A stretch of 64,000 bases of DNA, taken from positions 124,001 to 188,000 of the forward strand of contig NZ_JNZP01000011.1 of the NCBI RefSeq assembly GCF_000725545.1, in the 5' to 3' direction. Source of the DNA: Streptomyces exfoliatus. GTDB taxonomy: Bacteria; Actinomycetota; Actinomycetes; Streptomycetales; Streptomycetaceae. A model generated the notes under the pieces. The model ran no database searches. It had not been told where the DNA came from and saw only the letters and a list, made by a program, of their open reading frames with translations. The position numbers and the translations under genes were made by a program. Below, piece by piece: positions 53,154 through 61,241 of the stretch (position 1 is the stretch's first letter; every line of letters starts with the position of its first letter).

Positions 53154-54338
53154 ATGACGCCCCAGGTGACCGAAAGGCGCAGGTCCGGGGACGGGGTCCC
53201 GGCCTGTCCTGAAGCGGAGGTCCGGCGCACCGTCGACGGGATCGCCGGCCTGCTGCTCCGTACCTTCGACGAGCGGCGCACCGACCGCCTCTGGCCCGCC
53301 GACTACACGGTCTTCGCGACCAACCCCCTGAGCGTGGCCTACGGCGCCTGCGGGCCTGCGCTACTGCTCGGTTCGAGGACGCGCGGCCGGGCGGCGCCGG
53401 CGGCCGGGCTGCCGACCGAAGTGGCCGCCTGGATGCAGGGGCGACTGCTGGACAACGACACCTATCCGCCAGGGTTGTACGTCGGCTTGGCCGGCATCGC
53501 ATGGGCCTTCCACGACCTGGGCTGGGAGGAGCGGGGCGAGGCCGTGATGACCCTGATGCGCTCCTCTTCCCTGCTGTACGACGATCCGGGTGTGTTCCTC
53601 GGCGTCGCCGGATGGGGACTCGCCTCGCTGCGCTTCCACGCGCGGACCGGGCGGCAGCTCCATCTCGACCGTGCCGTGCAGGCGGGCGATCACCTCCTCA
53701 GAACGGCCGAGCACGAGGGCGACACCTGCTCGTGGCGGTCCTCTCTCGACGGTCTCGTCCATTACGGGTACGGCTACGGGGCGAGCGGCATCGCCCTCTT
53801 CCTCCTCCACCTGCACCTGGCGACCGGCGAAGAGCGCTTCCGTTCGTACGCCGTACGGGGTCTGGAGTTCGACCTGGGCCGTGCGACCGAGAGCGGCCTC
53901 GGCCTGCAGTGGCAGCGGGTCGAGGGCGACCCCGTGGTGTACCCGTACTGGATCCACGGAGGCGCGGGGGTCGGCAGTGTGCTGGTCAGGTTCCACCGGC
54001 TGCTCGGCGACGAGCGGTACGGCGAGCTCGCACGGCGGGTGGCTGACGACACCTTCGTCACGTACTCCTATGCGCCCGGTCTGTTCGAAGGCCTGGCGGG
54101 GATCGGCGAGTTCATGCTGGACATGTACCGCTGCACCAGCGATGAGGAGTACCGGGACAGGGCCTACGCCGTCGCCAGGACCATCCTGTGGTTCCGGGTC
54201 GAGGAGGAGGGCGGGATCGCGTTCCCTGGCCGTTGGCTGAACCGAATCGCCCACGACTACGCGACCGGCTCGGCGGGCATCGGCATGTTCCTGTCCCGGC
54301 TGGTCGCCCCCGGCGAACGTGCCTTCGTGGATCTGTGA
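53154..54338 (+). CDS. stand-alone LanC-like cyclase of the lanthipeptide locus
   Basis: 394 residues from ATG 53154, four bases after the lyase-kinase stop, with GGAAGGA 11 bases upstream. The alpha/alpha-barrel repeats of LanC proteins are clear: GLYVGLAGIAWAF, GASGIALFLLHL, WIHGGAGVGSVL, GLFEGLAGIGEFML, GSAGIGMFL. The Cys-Cys-His zinc ligands of class I/II/IV cyclases are absent (WIHGGAG where WC-G is expected, YAPGLFEG where CHG is expected), as in class III cyclase domains. It should guide Cys addition onto dehydroalanines made by the upstream enzyme. Confidence 0.88.
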   Translation: MTPQVTERRRSGDGVPACPEAEVRRTVDGIAGLLLRTFDERRTDRLWPADYTVFATNPLSVAYGACGPALLLGSRTRGRAAPAAGLPTEVAAWMQGRLLDNDTYPPGLYVGLAGIAWAFHDLGWEERGEAVMTLMRSSSLLYDDPGVFLGVAGWGLASLRFHARTGRQLHLDRAVQAGDHLLRTAEHEGDTCSWRSSLDGLVHYGYGYGASGIALFLLHLHLATGEERFRSYAVRGLEFDLGRATESGLGLQWQRVEGDPVVYPYWIHGGAGVGSVLVRFHRLLGDERYGELARRVADDTFVTYSYAPGLFEGLAGIGEFMLDMYRCTSDEEYRDRAYAVARTILWFRVEEEGGIAFPGRWLNRIAHDYATGSAGIGMFLSRLVAPGERAFVDL

Positions 54339-54459
54339 GGGCTCGGCGGGTGCCCGGAGGCCCCGCCCGTGGCACGCCTCGGCAGCCTCGGTGAGCAGCA
54401 GGAGAAACTCCTCTCTGGCCCGACCGCTGCCGGGCCGCGTGCCCCGGTCGGCCAGAGAC

Positions 54460-54960
54460 CGCGGTGCGATCCGTCCTGAACCCCGTGTCGAGGTGTCCCA
54501 CGACTTCGCGGGCGATGTTGCGGGCTTCCCGGTACACGTGGGCGAAGAGGTCGGTGACGGTGAGGTTCCGCGTTGTGGCTTTGCCGTCGCTGCGTGAGGG
54601 GAATGTCTCGCGAGGGAATTCGAGGCCAGCCAGAACGTAGTCCGACAGGAGTGGCAGGCTGCCGTCCGTTTGCACGGCGCAGGTGTTGAGCGGGGCCAGG
54701 GTCACTGGGTCGAGGACCTCGACCTGGCCGGAGCGGACGTCGTTGACGGTCCTCTTGAAGATCACGTGCTGCTCGCCGATGACTACATCGGCGTGGGCGG
54801 ATAGAACGTGATCGCGGACGGCCGGAGTCAGCACGGCATTGCCACTCACCACATCTTGAGCAGCATCAGAAGTCTGGACTTGCCGGTGCCACTGGGACCG
54901 CTGACGACGGTGGCCGGCCCGTCGAAGCGGCAAGTCCTCTCAGCATCGGCGGTCGAACTC
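54460..54960 (-). pseudogene. frameshifted N-terminal piece of a P-loop (SMC/RecF-like) ATPase
   Basis: Minus strand, in two frames. The first part reads CRFDGPATVVSGPSGTGKS with RLLMLLKMW before a stop. From about 54855 the sequence continues one frame over as GNAVLTPAVRDHVL, VIFKRTVNDVRSGQVEVLDP, FPRETFPSRSDG, LTVTDLFAHVYREARNIAR and ends near GFRTDRTAVS. This order is that of SbcC/RecF-like AAA ATPases. The frameshift and missing C-terminal two thirds make it non-functional. Confidence 0.6.
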
Positions 54961-55009
54961 GAACTCGAACTCATCAAGAAGTTCCACAAGCCAGCGATCT
55001 GACCCGCCC

Positions 55010-55232
55010 GCGCTGCTGAGCAACTGCCCGCGAGGAGCCGCGCAACCTGTGCCGGATCGGGAACGGCAGCCGGGTCGACCTCCTCGTTGACCGCCGGAGC
55101 GTTACACCGGAGGCCGTTGAGGGGGATCTCCGCGAAGTATCCCTTATCCACTGCCGTGTTGAGCACTTCATTGAAGGCAGCCCTCTTGCGCCGTGCCGTC
55201 GCGCTCGGATGCGCGAGACGTTCAACGGGCCG
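55010..55232 (-). pseudogene. tyrosine recombinase (integrase) fragment
   Basis: The minus frame reads LAHPSATARRKRAAFNEVLN, then TAVDKGYFAEIPLNGLR and VDPAAVPDPAQVARLLAG. This is the core-binding domain and the entry to the catalytic domain of actinobacterial phage/ICE integrases. The catalytic Arg, His and Tyr blocks are absent. It lies next to the ATPase fragment in the same orientation, so both may come from one mobile element. No intact att repeats were recognised. Confidence 0.6.
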
Positions 55233-55490
55233 TGATCGAGTACGGAGGCAACTTCGTGGCCTCCACCGACGACGGCCCCGGTGTGCGCTACCGACACCAA
55301 CGGCGAGGACATCAACGGCTCATCGTACAGACGGACCGGAACGCGGTGCTGTACGCCGTGGACGCAAACCACTGTGCGCCTGAGATACCAGCGGTCACAG
55401 TGTGTGTGCCGGGGGGCCAGCCACTTGGCGGGGGTGTGGCCGACGATCGTCGGATGGCCGACGGAAGGCATGGGCTTCCAGGCTGGTGGC

Positions 55491-55706
55491 ATGACAGAGC
55501 GTGCGCAGGAGCTGGAGCCCCACACTTCCCGTCGGCACCCGGCCGGAGCAGGGGGCCGTAGGGACATCGGGCGGCGCAGGAGCGCGTTCTGGGAGTTCGG
55601 CATGGCGCTCGTGGCGAGCGGCCTCTGTCTGGCGGTCGTCAGCCCTGGCCTCCGCGCTGCCGCTCTGCACACGATCGCCGCGACGGCCGTAGAGCTGGAC
55701 CCCTGA
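55491..55706 (+). CDS. possible small single-pass membrane protein
   Basis: 71 residues from ATG 55491, with a poor ribosome site. A charged N-terminal half (RDIGRRRSAFWEFG) precedes one hydrophobic segment (MALVASGLCLAVVSPGLRAA). Most third positions are G or C. It lies 81 bases upstream of the broken ABC exporter gene on the same strand. It may be a real accessory peptide of the locus or a chance frame. Confidence 0.4.
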   Translation: MTERAQELEPHTSRRHPAGAGGRRDIGRRRSAFWEFGMALVASGLCLAVVSPGLRAAALHTIAATAVELDP

Positions 55707-55787
55707 GTCGAGCGCCACGGCCCCGTTCGGAACGATGCCCGCCGCTGCTGACGCGCTGCGCGGGAGACCACGTACGAAAGGAATCTT

Positions 55788-57364
55788 GTGAACACCGCAT
55801 CCGCCCCGGAGACGACGGGTGCCGAGTCCCTGCGCGTCCGCGAGACGCTGAAGGCGATGCACGGGTACGTCCGCCCGCACCGGTGGGCCGTCGCACTCGG
55901 TCTGCTGCTTGCGCTGGTGGGCGCCGCCGGCGGGCTGCTGCAGCCGCTGGCCACGAAGGCGCTGGTCGAACGGCTCTCGTCCGGCGGCACGCTCGCCGCC
56001 GTCCTGCTGGCACTGACCGTGCTGGTGCTGCTGAGCACGGTGGCCGAGGCGTTCGGCGCCTATGTGCTGGAGCGGACGGCCGAGTCGGTGGTCCTGGCCG
56101 CCCGCCGCAGCCTGATCGGCCGCCTGCTGCGACTGCGGCTCACGGCTGTGGACCGGATGCAGCCGGGCGATCTGATGTCGAGGGTGACCTCCGACACCAC
56201 GCTGCTGCGGGCGGTCAGCACCCAGGCGGTGGTCAACGCCGCGACCGGGGCGCTGACGCTGATCGCGGCGGTCGTGGTGACGGCCTTCCTCGATGTCGTC
56301 CTGCTCGGCGTCACGCTCGGTGTGGTCGCGGTCGTCGGCGCGGGCGCCGCCCTGGTGATGCCGAGGATCGGGCAGGCCGCGGAGCGCGCGCAGGAGGCTG
56401 TCGGGGAGATGTCCACCGGCCTGGAGCGGGTCTTCGGCGCGTTCCGCACGCTGAAGGCGTCCGGCGCCGAGGAGCGGGAGACCGCCCGCGTCGAGGCTTC
56501 CGCCCGGCGGGCCTGGCGCCACGGCGTCCGCGGCGCGAAGTAGGAGGCCCTGCTGGGAACGGCGGACAACCTCGCCGTCGAGCTGGCGTTCCTCGCGGTG
56601 CTCGCCGTCGGCGGGGCGCGGGTGGCCTCCGGGGACATCCCCGTCTCCACGCTCATCGCCTTCCTGCTGTACCTGTTCTACCTGATGGAGCCGGTGTACA
56701 AGCTGGTCGAGGCCGCCTCCCAATACCAGGAGGGTGCGGCCGCGATCTCCCGGATCAAGGAGGTGGACCGCCTGGCGGCGGAGCCGCCGGCCACGTACAA
56801 GCCGGTGCGGACCGAGGTGCGTCCGGCGTCGGTCCGCTTCGAGGACGTGTCCTTCCGCTACGGGCCCGGGCTGCCGTACATCCACCAGCGGGTGGACTTC
56901 GAGGTGCCGGGCGCAGGGATGACGGCCTTCATCGGCCCCTCGGGTGCGGGCAAGTCGACGGTCTTCTCGCTCATCGAGCGGTTCTACGAGACGACCGGCG
57001 GGCGCATCCTGGTCGACGGCCGGGACATAAGGCAGTGGCCGCTGTCCGAGCTGCGGTCCGTCATCGGGTACGTCGAACAGGACGCTCCGGTCCTGGCCGG
57101 CACGCTGCGGGAGAACCTGGTCTTCAGCGCGCCCGGCGCGACGGACGACGACATCCGCGCCGTCCTCGCCCGTACCAGGCTCGACACCCTCGTCGACCGT
57201 CTCCCGCACGGCCTGGACACCCTGGTCGGACACCGCGGCTCGAAGCTGTCCGGCGGCGAACGCCAGCGCGTCACGATCGCCCGCGCACTGCTGCGCAGGC
57301 CCCGGCTGCTGCTCCTGGACGAGGCGACCTCACAGCTCGACGCGTTCAACGAGGCGGCACTGCG
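55788..57364 (+). pseudogene. ABC exporter (fused TMD-NBD), broken by an amber codon and 3' truncation
   Basis: One reading frame from GTG 55788 (AAAGGA upstream) encodes an exporter membrane domain to residue 251, where TAG at 56541-56543 stops it. The same frame then continues with the rest of the membrane domain and an ATPase domain: [41 protein letters not shown]. After NEAALR the sequence changes abruptly, so the H-loop and C-terminus are gone, 36 bases before the convergent iron-transporter gene. Homologous exporters in class III lanthipeptide loci export the product. As sequenced, neither half is functional. Confidence 0.8.
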
Positions 57365-57399
57365 CCCCCAGCCGGTATGGGGCGCGTTGTCGGACTCGT

Positions 57400-58461
57400 T
57401 CAGGCCGTGCGGGGGTGCAAGGTGGCCTCGCCGGTGAGGCGGACGCCGACCGTCTGCCCCTGCTCCACCCGCAGCGGAGTGGTGGTGCGGATGTCGACCG
57501 GCTCGTCCAGGCCGACGACGGTGACCGTGACCAGGGCGTCGTGGCCGAAGAAGCGGACGTCGGTCACGACGCCTTCGGCGTCGGCGGCTTCCGGCTCCGC
57601 GAGCCGGAGCTGCTCGGGCCTCAGGAGGACCAGGCCCTCGCGCCGGCCCGCCGGAGCGGCAGCCAGCGGGATGCGCCCCAGCACGGTCGTGGCCACGTCC
57701 TTGTCGGCGGTGCCGGGCACGAGGACGGCGTCTCCGACGAACGAGGCCAGCCACGGGTCCACCGGCCGGTGGTAGAGCTCCTCCGGAGTGGCGCACTGGG
57801 CCACACGCCCGTCACGCAGGACGGCGACGACATCGGCGGTGGAGAGCGCTTCCTGCTGATCGTGCGTCACGAGCAGTCCGGTCGCGCCGCTCTCCCGGAG
57901 CGCCGCACGGACCTCGGCCCGTACGGCACCGCGCAGTCCGCTGTCGAGCGCGCTGAACGGTTCGTCGAGCAGCACGAGATGGGGCCGGGGGGCGAGCGCG
58001 CGGGCGAGAGCCACGCGCTGCTGCTGACCGCCGGAGAGTTCGTGCGGCATGCGGTCGCCATAGCCGGGCAGACCCACCAGGTCGAGCATCTCCCCCACGC
58101 GCACCCGCCGGGCGGAACGGTCGAGGTCGCTCAGTCCGAAGGCGACGTTCCGGGCCACGCTCAGGTGGGGGAAGAGCGCGCCTTCCTGGGGCACGATCCC
58201 GATGCGGCGCCGCTCGGGCGGCAGGTGGACGCCGGGGCCGCCGAGGAGCCTGCCGGCGACGGTCACGGTGCCGGCGTCGGCCTTCAGGAAGCCGGCGATC
58301 ACCCGCAGCAGGGTGGTCTTGCCGCAGCCGGAGGGGCCGAGCACGGCGGCGAGGGCGCCCCCGGGGACGGCGAAGTCCAGGCCGTCGAGGACCGGCGCCC
58401 CCGACCCGTACGCCTTGACGACCCGGCGCACCTCGAGCTCGTTCATGTCTCGGTCGTTCAT
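57400..58461 (-). CDS. fbpC: ferric iron ABC transporter ATPase (FbpC-like)
   Basis: 353 residues from ATG 58461, eight bases after GGAAGG, overlapping the permease stop as ATGA. ATPase motifs are in order: [10 protein letters not shown] near 42, [14 protein letters not shown]-loop, LSGGQQQRV signature, [12 protein letters not shown]alker B, VTHDQ H-loop. A C-terminal TOBE-like regulatory domain follows (LLRPEQLRL). It energises the two-domain permease. As the last gene of the leftward operon it should be iron-regulated through the box at 61125-61143. Confidence 0.9.
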   Translation of the reverse strand: MNDRDMNELEVRRVVKAYGSGAPVLDGLDFAVPGGALAAVLGPSGCGKTTLLRVIAGFLKADAGTVTVAGRLLGGPGVHLPPERRRIGIVPQEGALFPHLSVARNVAFGLSDLDRSARRVRVGEMLDLVGLPGYGDRMPHELSGGQQQRVALARALAPRPHLVLLDEPFSALDSGLRGAVRAEVRAALRESGATGLLVTHDQQEALSTADVVAVLRDGRVAQCATPEELYHRPVDPWLASFVGDAVLVPGTADKDVATTVLGRIPLAAAPAGRREGLVLLRPEQLRLAEPEAADAEGVVTDVRFFGHDALVTVTVVGLDEPVDIRTTTPLRVEQGQTVGVRLTGEATLHPRTA

Positions 58462-60047
58462 GTGCGATGCCTTCCGAGGAGGTACGAGGGGACGGCGGCC
58501 AGCAGGATGAGCGCGGCGGCGTAGGGGGCGGCTGCGGCGAAGGAGCCCGTCCCGGTCTCGGTCCACAGCCGGGTCGCCAAGGTGTCCATGCCCGTGGGGC
58601 GCAGCAGCAGTGTGGCGGGGAGTTCCTTCATGCAGACGACGAAGGTGAGGGCGGCGCCGGCCGCGACGCCGGGTGCGGCGAGCGGCAGCGTGACCTCTCG
58701 CAGCACGCCGAGGGGCGTGCGGCCGAGGGAGCGGGCGACGTCGTCGAGCACGGGCGGGGCCTGGAGGACGGCCGCCCGGGTGGCGGCCACCGCGACGGGC
58801 AGGAAGAGCACCGCGTAGGCGCAGATCAGCAGCGGCGTCTCCTGGTAGAGCGGGCGGGCGTAGCGGACGGCGAAGAAGACGAGTGCGAGGGCGACGGTGA
58901 TGCCGGGAACGGCGTGGCCCGCGTACGCGGCCTGTTCGAGGAGGTGGGCGAGGCCGCCCCGGTGGCGGGCCGCGATGACGCCGACCGGCAGCGCGAGCAG
59001 AGCGGTGAGCGCGGCACCCGCGGCGGCCACTCCGAGGGTGGTGAGTGCGGTGGTGGTCAGCGTGGCCGGGTCCCAGGTGGCGGAGGTGCCGGCGGCGAGC
59101 CAGTACCCGAGCGTGGCGAGCGGGAAGCCGACGGCCAGGGCGACGACGGCGCCGCACCAGGCGAGCGCGAGGGGCTTCAGGCGTCCGAGGGCGGCGGGGA
59201 CGGCCCGCCGGGCGGTACCCGTGCCGGTGCGGGCGTAGCCGCCGCGTCCGCGGGTGCGGGTCTCGGCGGCGACGAGCAGCACCGTCATGACGACCAGGAC
59301 GGCGCTGAGCGCGGCGGCCGGGGTGCGGTCGAAGCTGGCCCGGTAGGAGGTGTAGATGCCCCGGGTGAAGGTGTCGTACCGCATGAGGGAGACGGCGCCG
59401 AAGTCGGAGAGCACGTACAGCGCGACGAGGAGTCCGCCACCGGCGGCGGCGGGGCGCAGCTGAGGCAGGGTGACGCGCAGGAAGGTGCGCAGCGGGCCGT
59501 GGCCGAGGGAGCGCGCCACCTCCTCGTGTCCGGGGTCGGTGCCGCGCAGCGCGGCGGCGACCGGAAGGTACACGTAGGGAAAGCTTGCCAGGGTCAGTGC
59601 GGTCGCCGAGCCGGTGAAACCGGCGAGGGACGGCACGGCGGACAGCCACGTGAACGCGGTGACGTAACTGGGCACCGCCAGCGGCAGCGTGACCAGGACC
59701 GACCAGGCGCGGGCGCCGGGCAGCGCGGTGCGGACCGTGAGCCAGGCGAGCGAGATGCCGATGAGCAGGCAGGCGGCGACGACCACGGCGGTCAGGCCGA
59801 GGCTGCGCAGAAGGAGTTCGCCGGTGCGGGAGTCGGCGATGACGTCCCAGGCGAAGGCGGGGCCGTGTTCGAGGGCGCGCACGCCGAGGTAGCCGAGCGG
59901 CAGTACCGCGAGGGCGGCCGCGAGCACGGCGGGCGCGATGAGGATCAGGGACGGCCGGCCGACGGCGCGCCCCCGCCCGGCGGGTGCCTGGGCACCCGCC
60001 GGGCGGGGGTCGCGACGGGCCGGGGCGGAGCGCTCCGGTGCGGTCAC
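58458..60047 (-). CDS. fbpB: ferric iron ABC transporter permease (FbpB-like, two fused halves)
   Basis: 529 residues from GTG 60047, one base after the fbpA stop. About 12 membrane segments form two BPD-transporter domains, each with an EAA loop (HEEVARSLGHGPLRTFLRVTLPQL and LDDVARSLGRTPLGVLREVTLPL). This is the fused architecture of Fbp/Sfu/Hit iron permeases. The N-terminal codons include a 19-bp perfect inverted repeat that also makes the encoded peptide palindrome-like (RPAGAQAPAGRGR). It acts with FbpA and FbpC. Confidence 0.92.
   Translation of the reverse strand: MTAPERSAPARRDPRPAGAQAPAGRGRAVGRPSLILIAPAVLAAALAVLPLGYLGVRALEHGPAFAWDVIADSRTGELLLRSLGLTAVVVAACLLIGISLAWLTVRTALPGARAWSVLVTLPLAVPSYVTAFTWLSAVPSLAGFTGSATALTLASFPYVYLPVAAALRGTDPGHEEVARSLGHGPLRTFLRVTLPQLRPAAAGGGLLVALYVLSDFGAVSLMRYDTFTRGIYTSYRASFDRTPAAALSAVLVVMTVLLVAAETRTRGRGGYARTGTGTARRAVPAALGRLKPLALAWCGAVVALAVGFPLATLGYWLAAGTSATWDPATLTTTALTTLGVAAAGAALTALLALPVGVIAARHRGGLAHLLEQAAYAGHAVPGITVALALVFFAVRYARPLYQETPLLICAYAVLFLPVAVAATRAAVLQAPPVLDDVARSLGRTPLGVLREVTLPLAAPGVAAGAALTFVVCMKELPATLLLRPTGMDTLATRLWTETGTGSFAAAAPYAAALILLAAVPSYLLGRHRT
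59970..60009 (-). repeat. 19-bp perfect inverted repeat within the fbpB 5' codons
   Basis: 59970-59988 and 59991-60009 are perfect complements with a two-base TG loop. In the mRNA the hairpin begins 38 bases after the fbpB start codon. It would be extremely stable (nearly all G-C pairs). Confidence 0.9.
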
Positions 60048-60048
60048 G

Positions 60049-61068
60049 TCAGACCAGTCCGACGTCCTGGAGCAAGGCCAGCGTCTCCTTGAGGGAGGCC
60101 AGCCGGCCGAGGTCGATCTTCGGCGGCTGGAGGGTCTCCAGCGGCGGCACGCCTTCGGCGGTCTTCACTCCGGCGGCCAGCGGGTACTCCTTGGTCTCCT
60201 GGGCGAAGTAGGTCTGGGCCTCCGCGGAGAGGAAGTAGTCGACGGCCTTCTGCGCGAACGCGGCCTGCTTCTTGTCCGCGCCCTTGAGGATGCCGACGCC
60301 GGCGACGTTGACCAGGCCGCCCGGGTCGCCCTTGGGCAGGTAGTGGACCTTGGCCTTGAGCTTGTCCGCGCCCTTCTCGGCGGCCTGCTCGTACCAGTAG
60401 TAGTGGTTGATCAGGCCGAGCGAGACCTCGCCCTTGTCGACCGCCTCCAGCACCTTGAGGTTGTTCTCGTACGCCTTGGGCTCGTTGGCCTTGAGGCCCT
60501 TGAGCCAGGTGCGGGTGGCGTCGTCGCCCTCCAGGACGCGCATGCCGGTGACGAACGCCTGGAAGGAGGCGTTGGTCGGGACGAATCCGATCTTGCCCTT
60601 CCACTCCGGCTTCACCAGCTCGTGCACGCTGTTCGGGGGCGTCGGCACCTGGTCGGGGTTGTAGCCGAGGACGCGGACGCGGCCGCTGACGCCGGCCCAG
60701 TCGCCCGCGGAACCGCGGTAAGCGGCGTCGACCTTGTCGAGGGTGGCCCGGGGCAGCGGAGCGAGGCGCTGTTCCTTGGAGAGCGCGCCGAGCGCGCCCG
60801 CGTCCTGGGAGAGGAAGAGGCCGGCCTCGGTCTTGTCGCCCTCCTCCAGGAGCTGCGCGGAGAGTTCGGCGCTGTCGCCGTAGCGGACCTCGACGTTGGC
60901 GCCGAGGTGCTTCTCCAGCTTCTCGATGAGCGGCTTCACGAGGTTCTCGTTGCGGCCGGAGTAGATGACGAGGTCGGCCGGCTCGTCGCTGCCGCAGGCG
61001 GCGAGGAGAGGGGTGAGCAGGACGGCCGCGGTGAGCGCGGTCAGCGTGCGGGCCAGGGGGCGGCGCAT
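60049..61068 (-). CDS. fbpA: ferric iron-binding lipoprotein (FbpA-like)
   Basis: 339 residues from ATG 61068. The lipobox LLAACG near residue 25 anchors it to the membrane. The mature protein is a periplasmic-binding-protein type 2 fold with DLVIYSGRNENLVKPLIEKLE at the start and NHYYWYEQA, which carries the paired Tyr ligands that hold Fe3+ in Fbp proteins. An iron box lies 57 bases upstream. It captures Fe3+ (or a Fe3+ chelate) outside the membrane and hands it to FbpB/C. Confidence 0.92.
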   Translation of the reverse strand: MRRPLARTLTALTAAVLLTPLLAACGSDEPADLVIYSGRNENLVKPLIEKLEKHLGANVEVRYGDSAELSAQLLEEGDKTEAGLFLSQDAGALGALSKEQRLAPLPRATLDKVDAAYRGSAGDWAGVSGRVRVLGYNPDQVPTPPNSVHELVKPEWKGKIGFVPTNASFQAFVTGMRVLEGDDATRTWLKGLKANEPKAYENNLKVLEAVDKGEVSLGLINHYYWYEQAAEKGADKLKAKVHYLPKGDPGGLVNVAGVGILKGADKKQAAFAQKAVDYFLSAEAQTYFAQETKEYPLAAGVKTAEGVPPLETLQPPKIDLGRLASLKETLALLQDVGLV

Positions 61069-61124
61069 ACGGGAGGGGCCTTCCTGCTGTTCTCTGTAGA
61101 GGAAACCTGCGAATAGGGTATTGA

Positions 61125-61143
61125 TAAGGTAAAGCTAACCTAA
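61125..61143 (-). promoter_or_regulatory. iron box (DmdR/IdeR) for fbpABC
   Basis: TAAGGTAAAGCTAACCTAA matches the 19-base DmdR/IdeR/DtxR consensus (TTAGGTTAGSCTAACCTAA) closely, 57 bases before the fbpA start. It predicts repression when iron is sufficient. Confidence 0.88.
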
Positions 61144-61213
61144 GGGTCAAGTCAGGTTTTGATAACGGCCCGGTCGCGAATCGGCATCCGGAGCAACCTC
61201 CCCCTCTTCTCCC

Positions 61214-61232
61214 TAAGGAAAGCCTTACCTAC
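61214..61232 (+). promoter_or_regulatory. second iron box, for the adenylation-acyltransferase gene
   Basis: TAAGGAAAGCCTTACCTAC fits the same consensus with good arm symmetry, and ends nine bases before the GTG at 61242. The two iron boxes lie 70 bases apart in one divergent promoter region. Confidence 0.78.
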
Positions 61233-61241
61233 GATGCGTCC

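Noticed and set aside
53146..53154. The lyase-kinase stop as a sequencing frameshift splitting one gene
   Set aside because: The kinase ORF ends after a plausible C-terminal helix, and the cyclase ORF has its own start, upstream GGAAGGA and N-terminal extension. The lesion reading is possible but less likely than a natural split.
54319..54597. Small plus-strand frame after the cyclase gene as a second precursor or immunity peptide
   Set aside because: It has no leader motif, no Ser/Cys-rich core and no ribosome site, and it is antisense to the ATPase fragment.
55235..55370. Possible bulb-type lectin repeat (RLIVQTDRNAVLYAVD)
   Set aside because: One short motif-like stretch without the rest of the fold, in a relic-rich interval. 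The resemblance may be chance.
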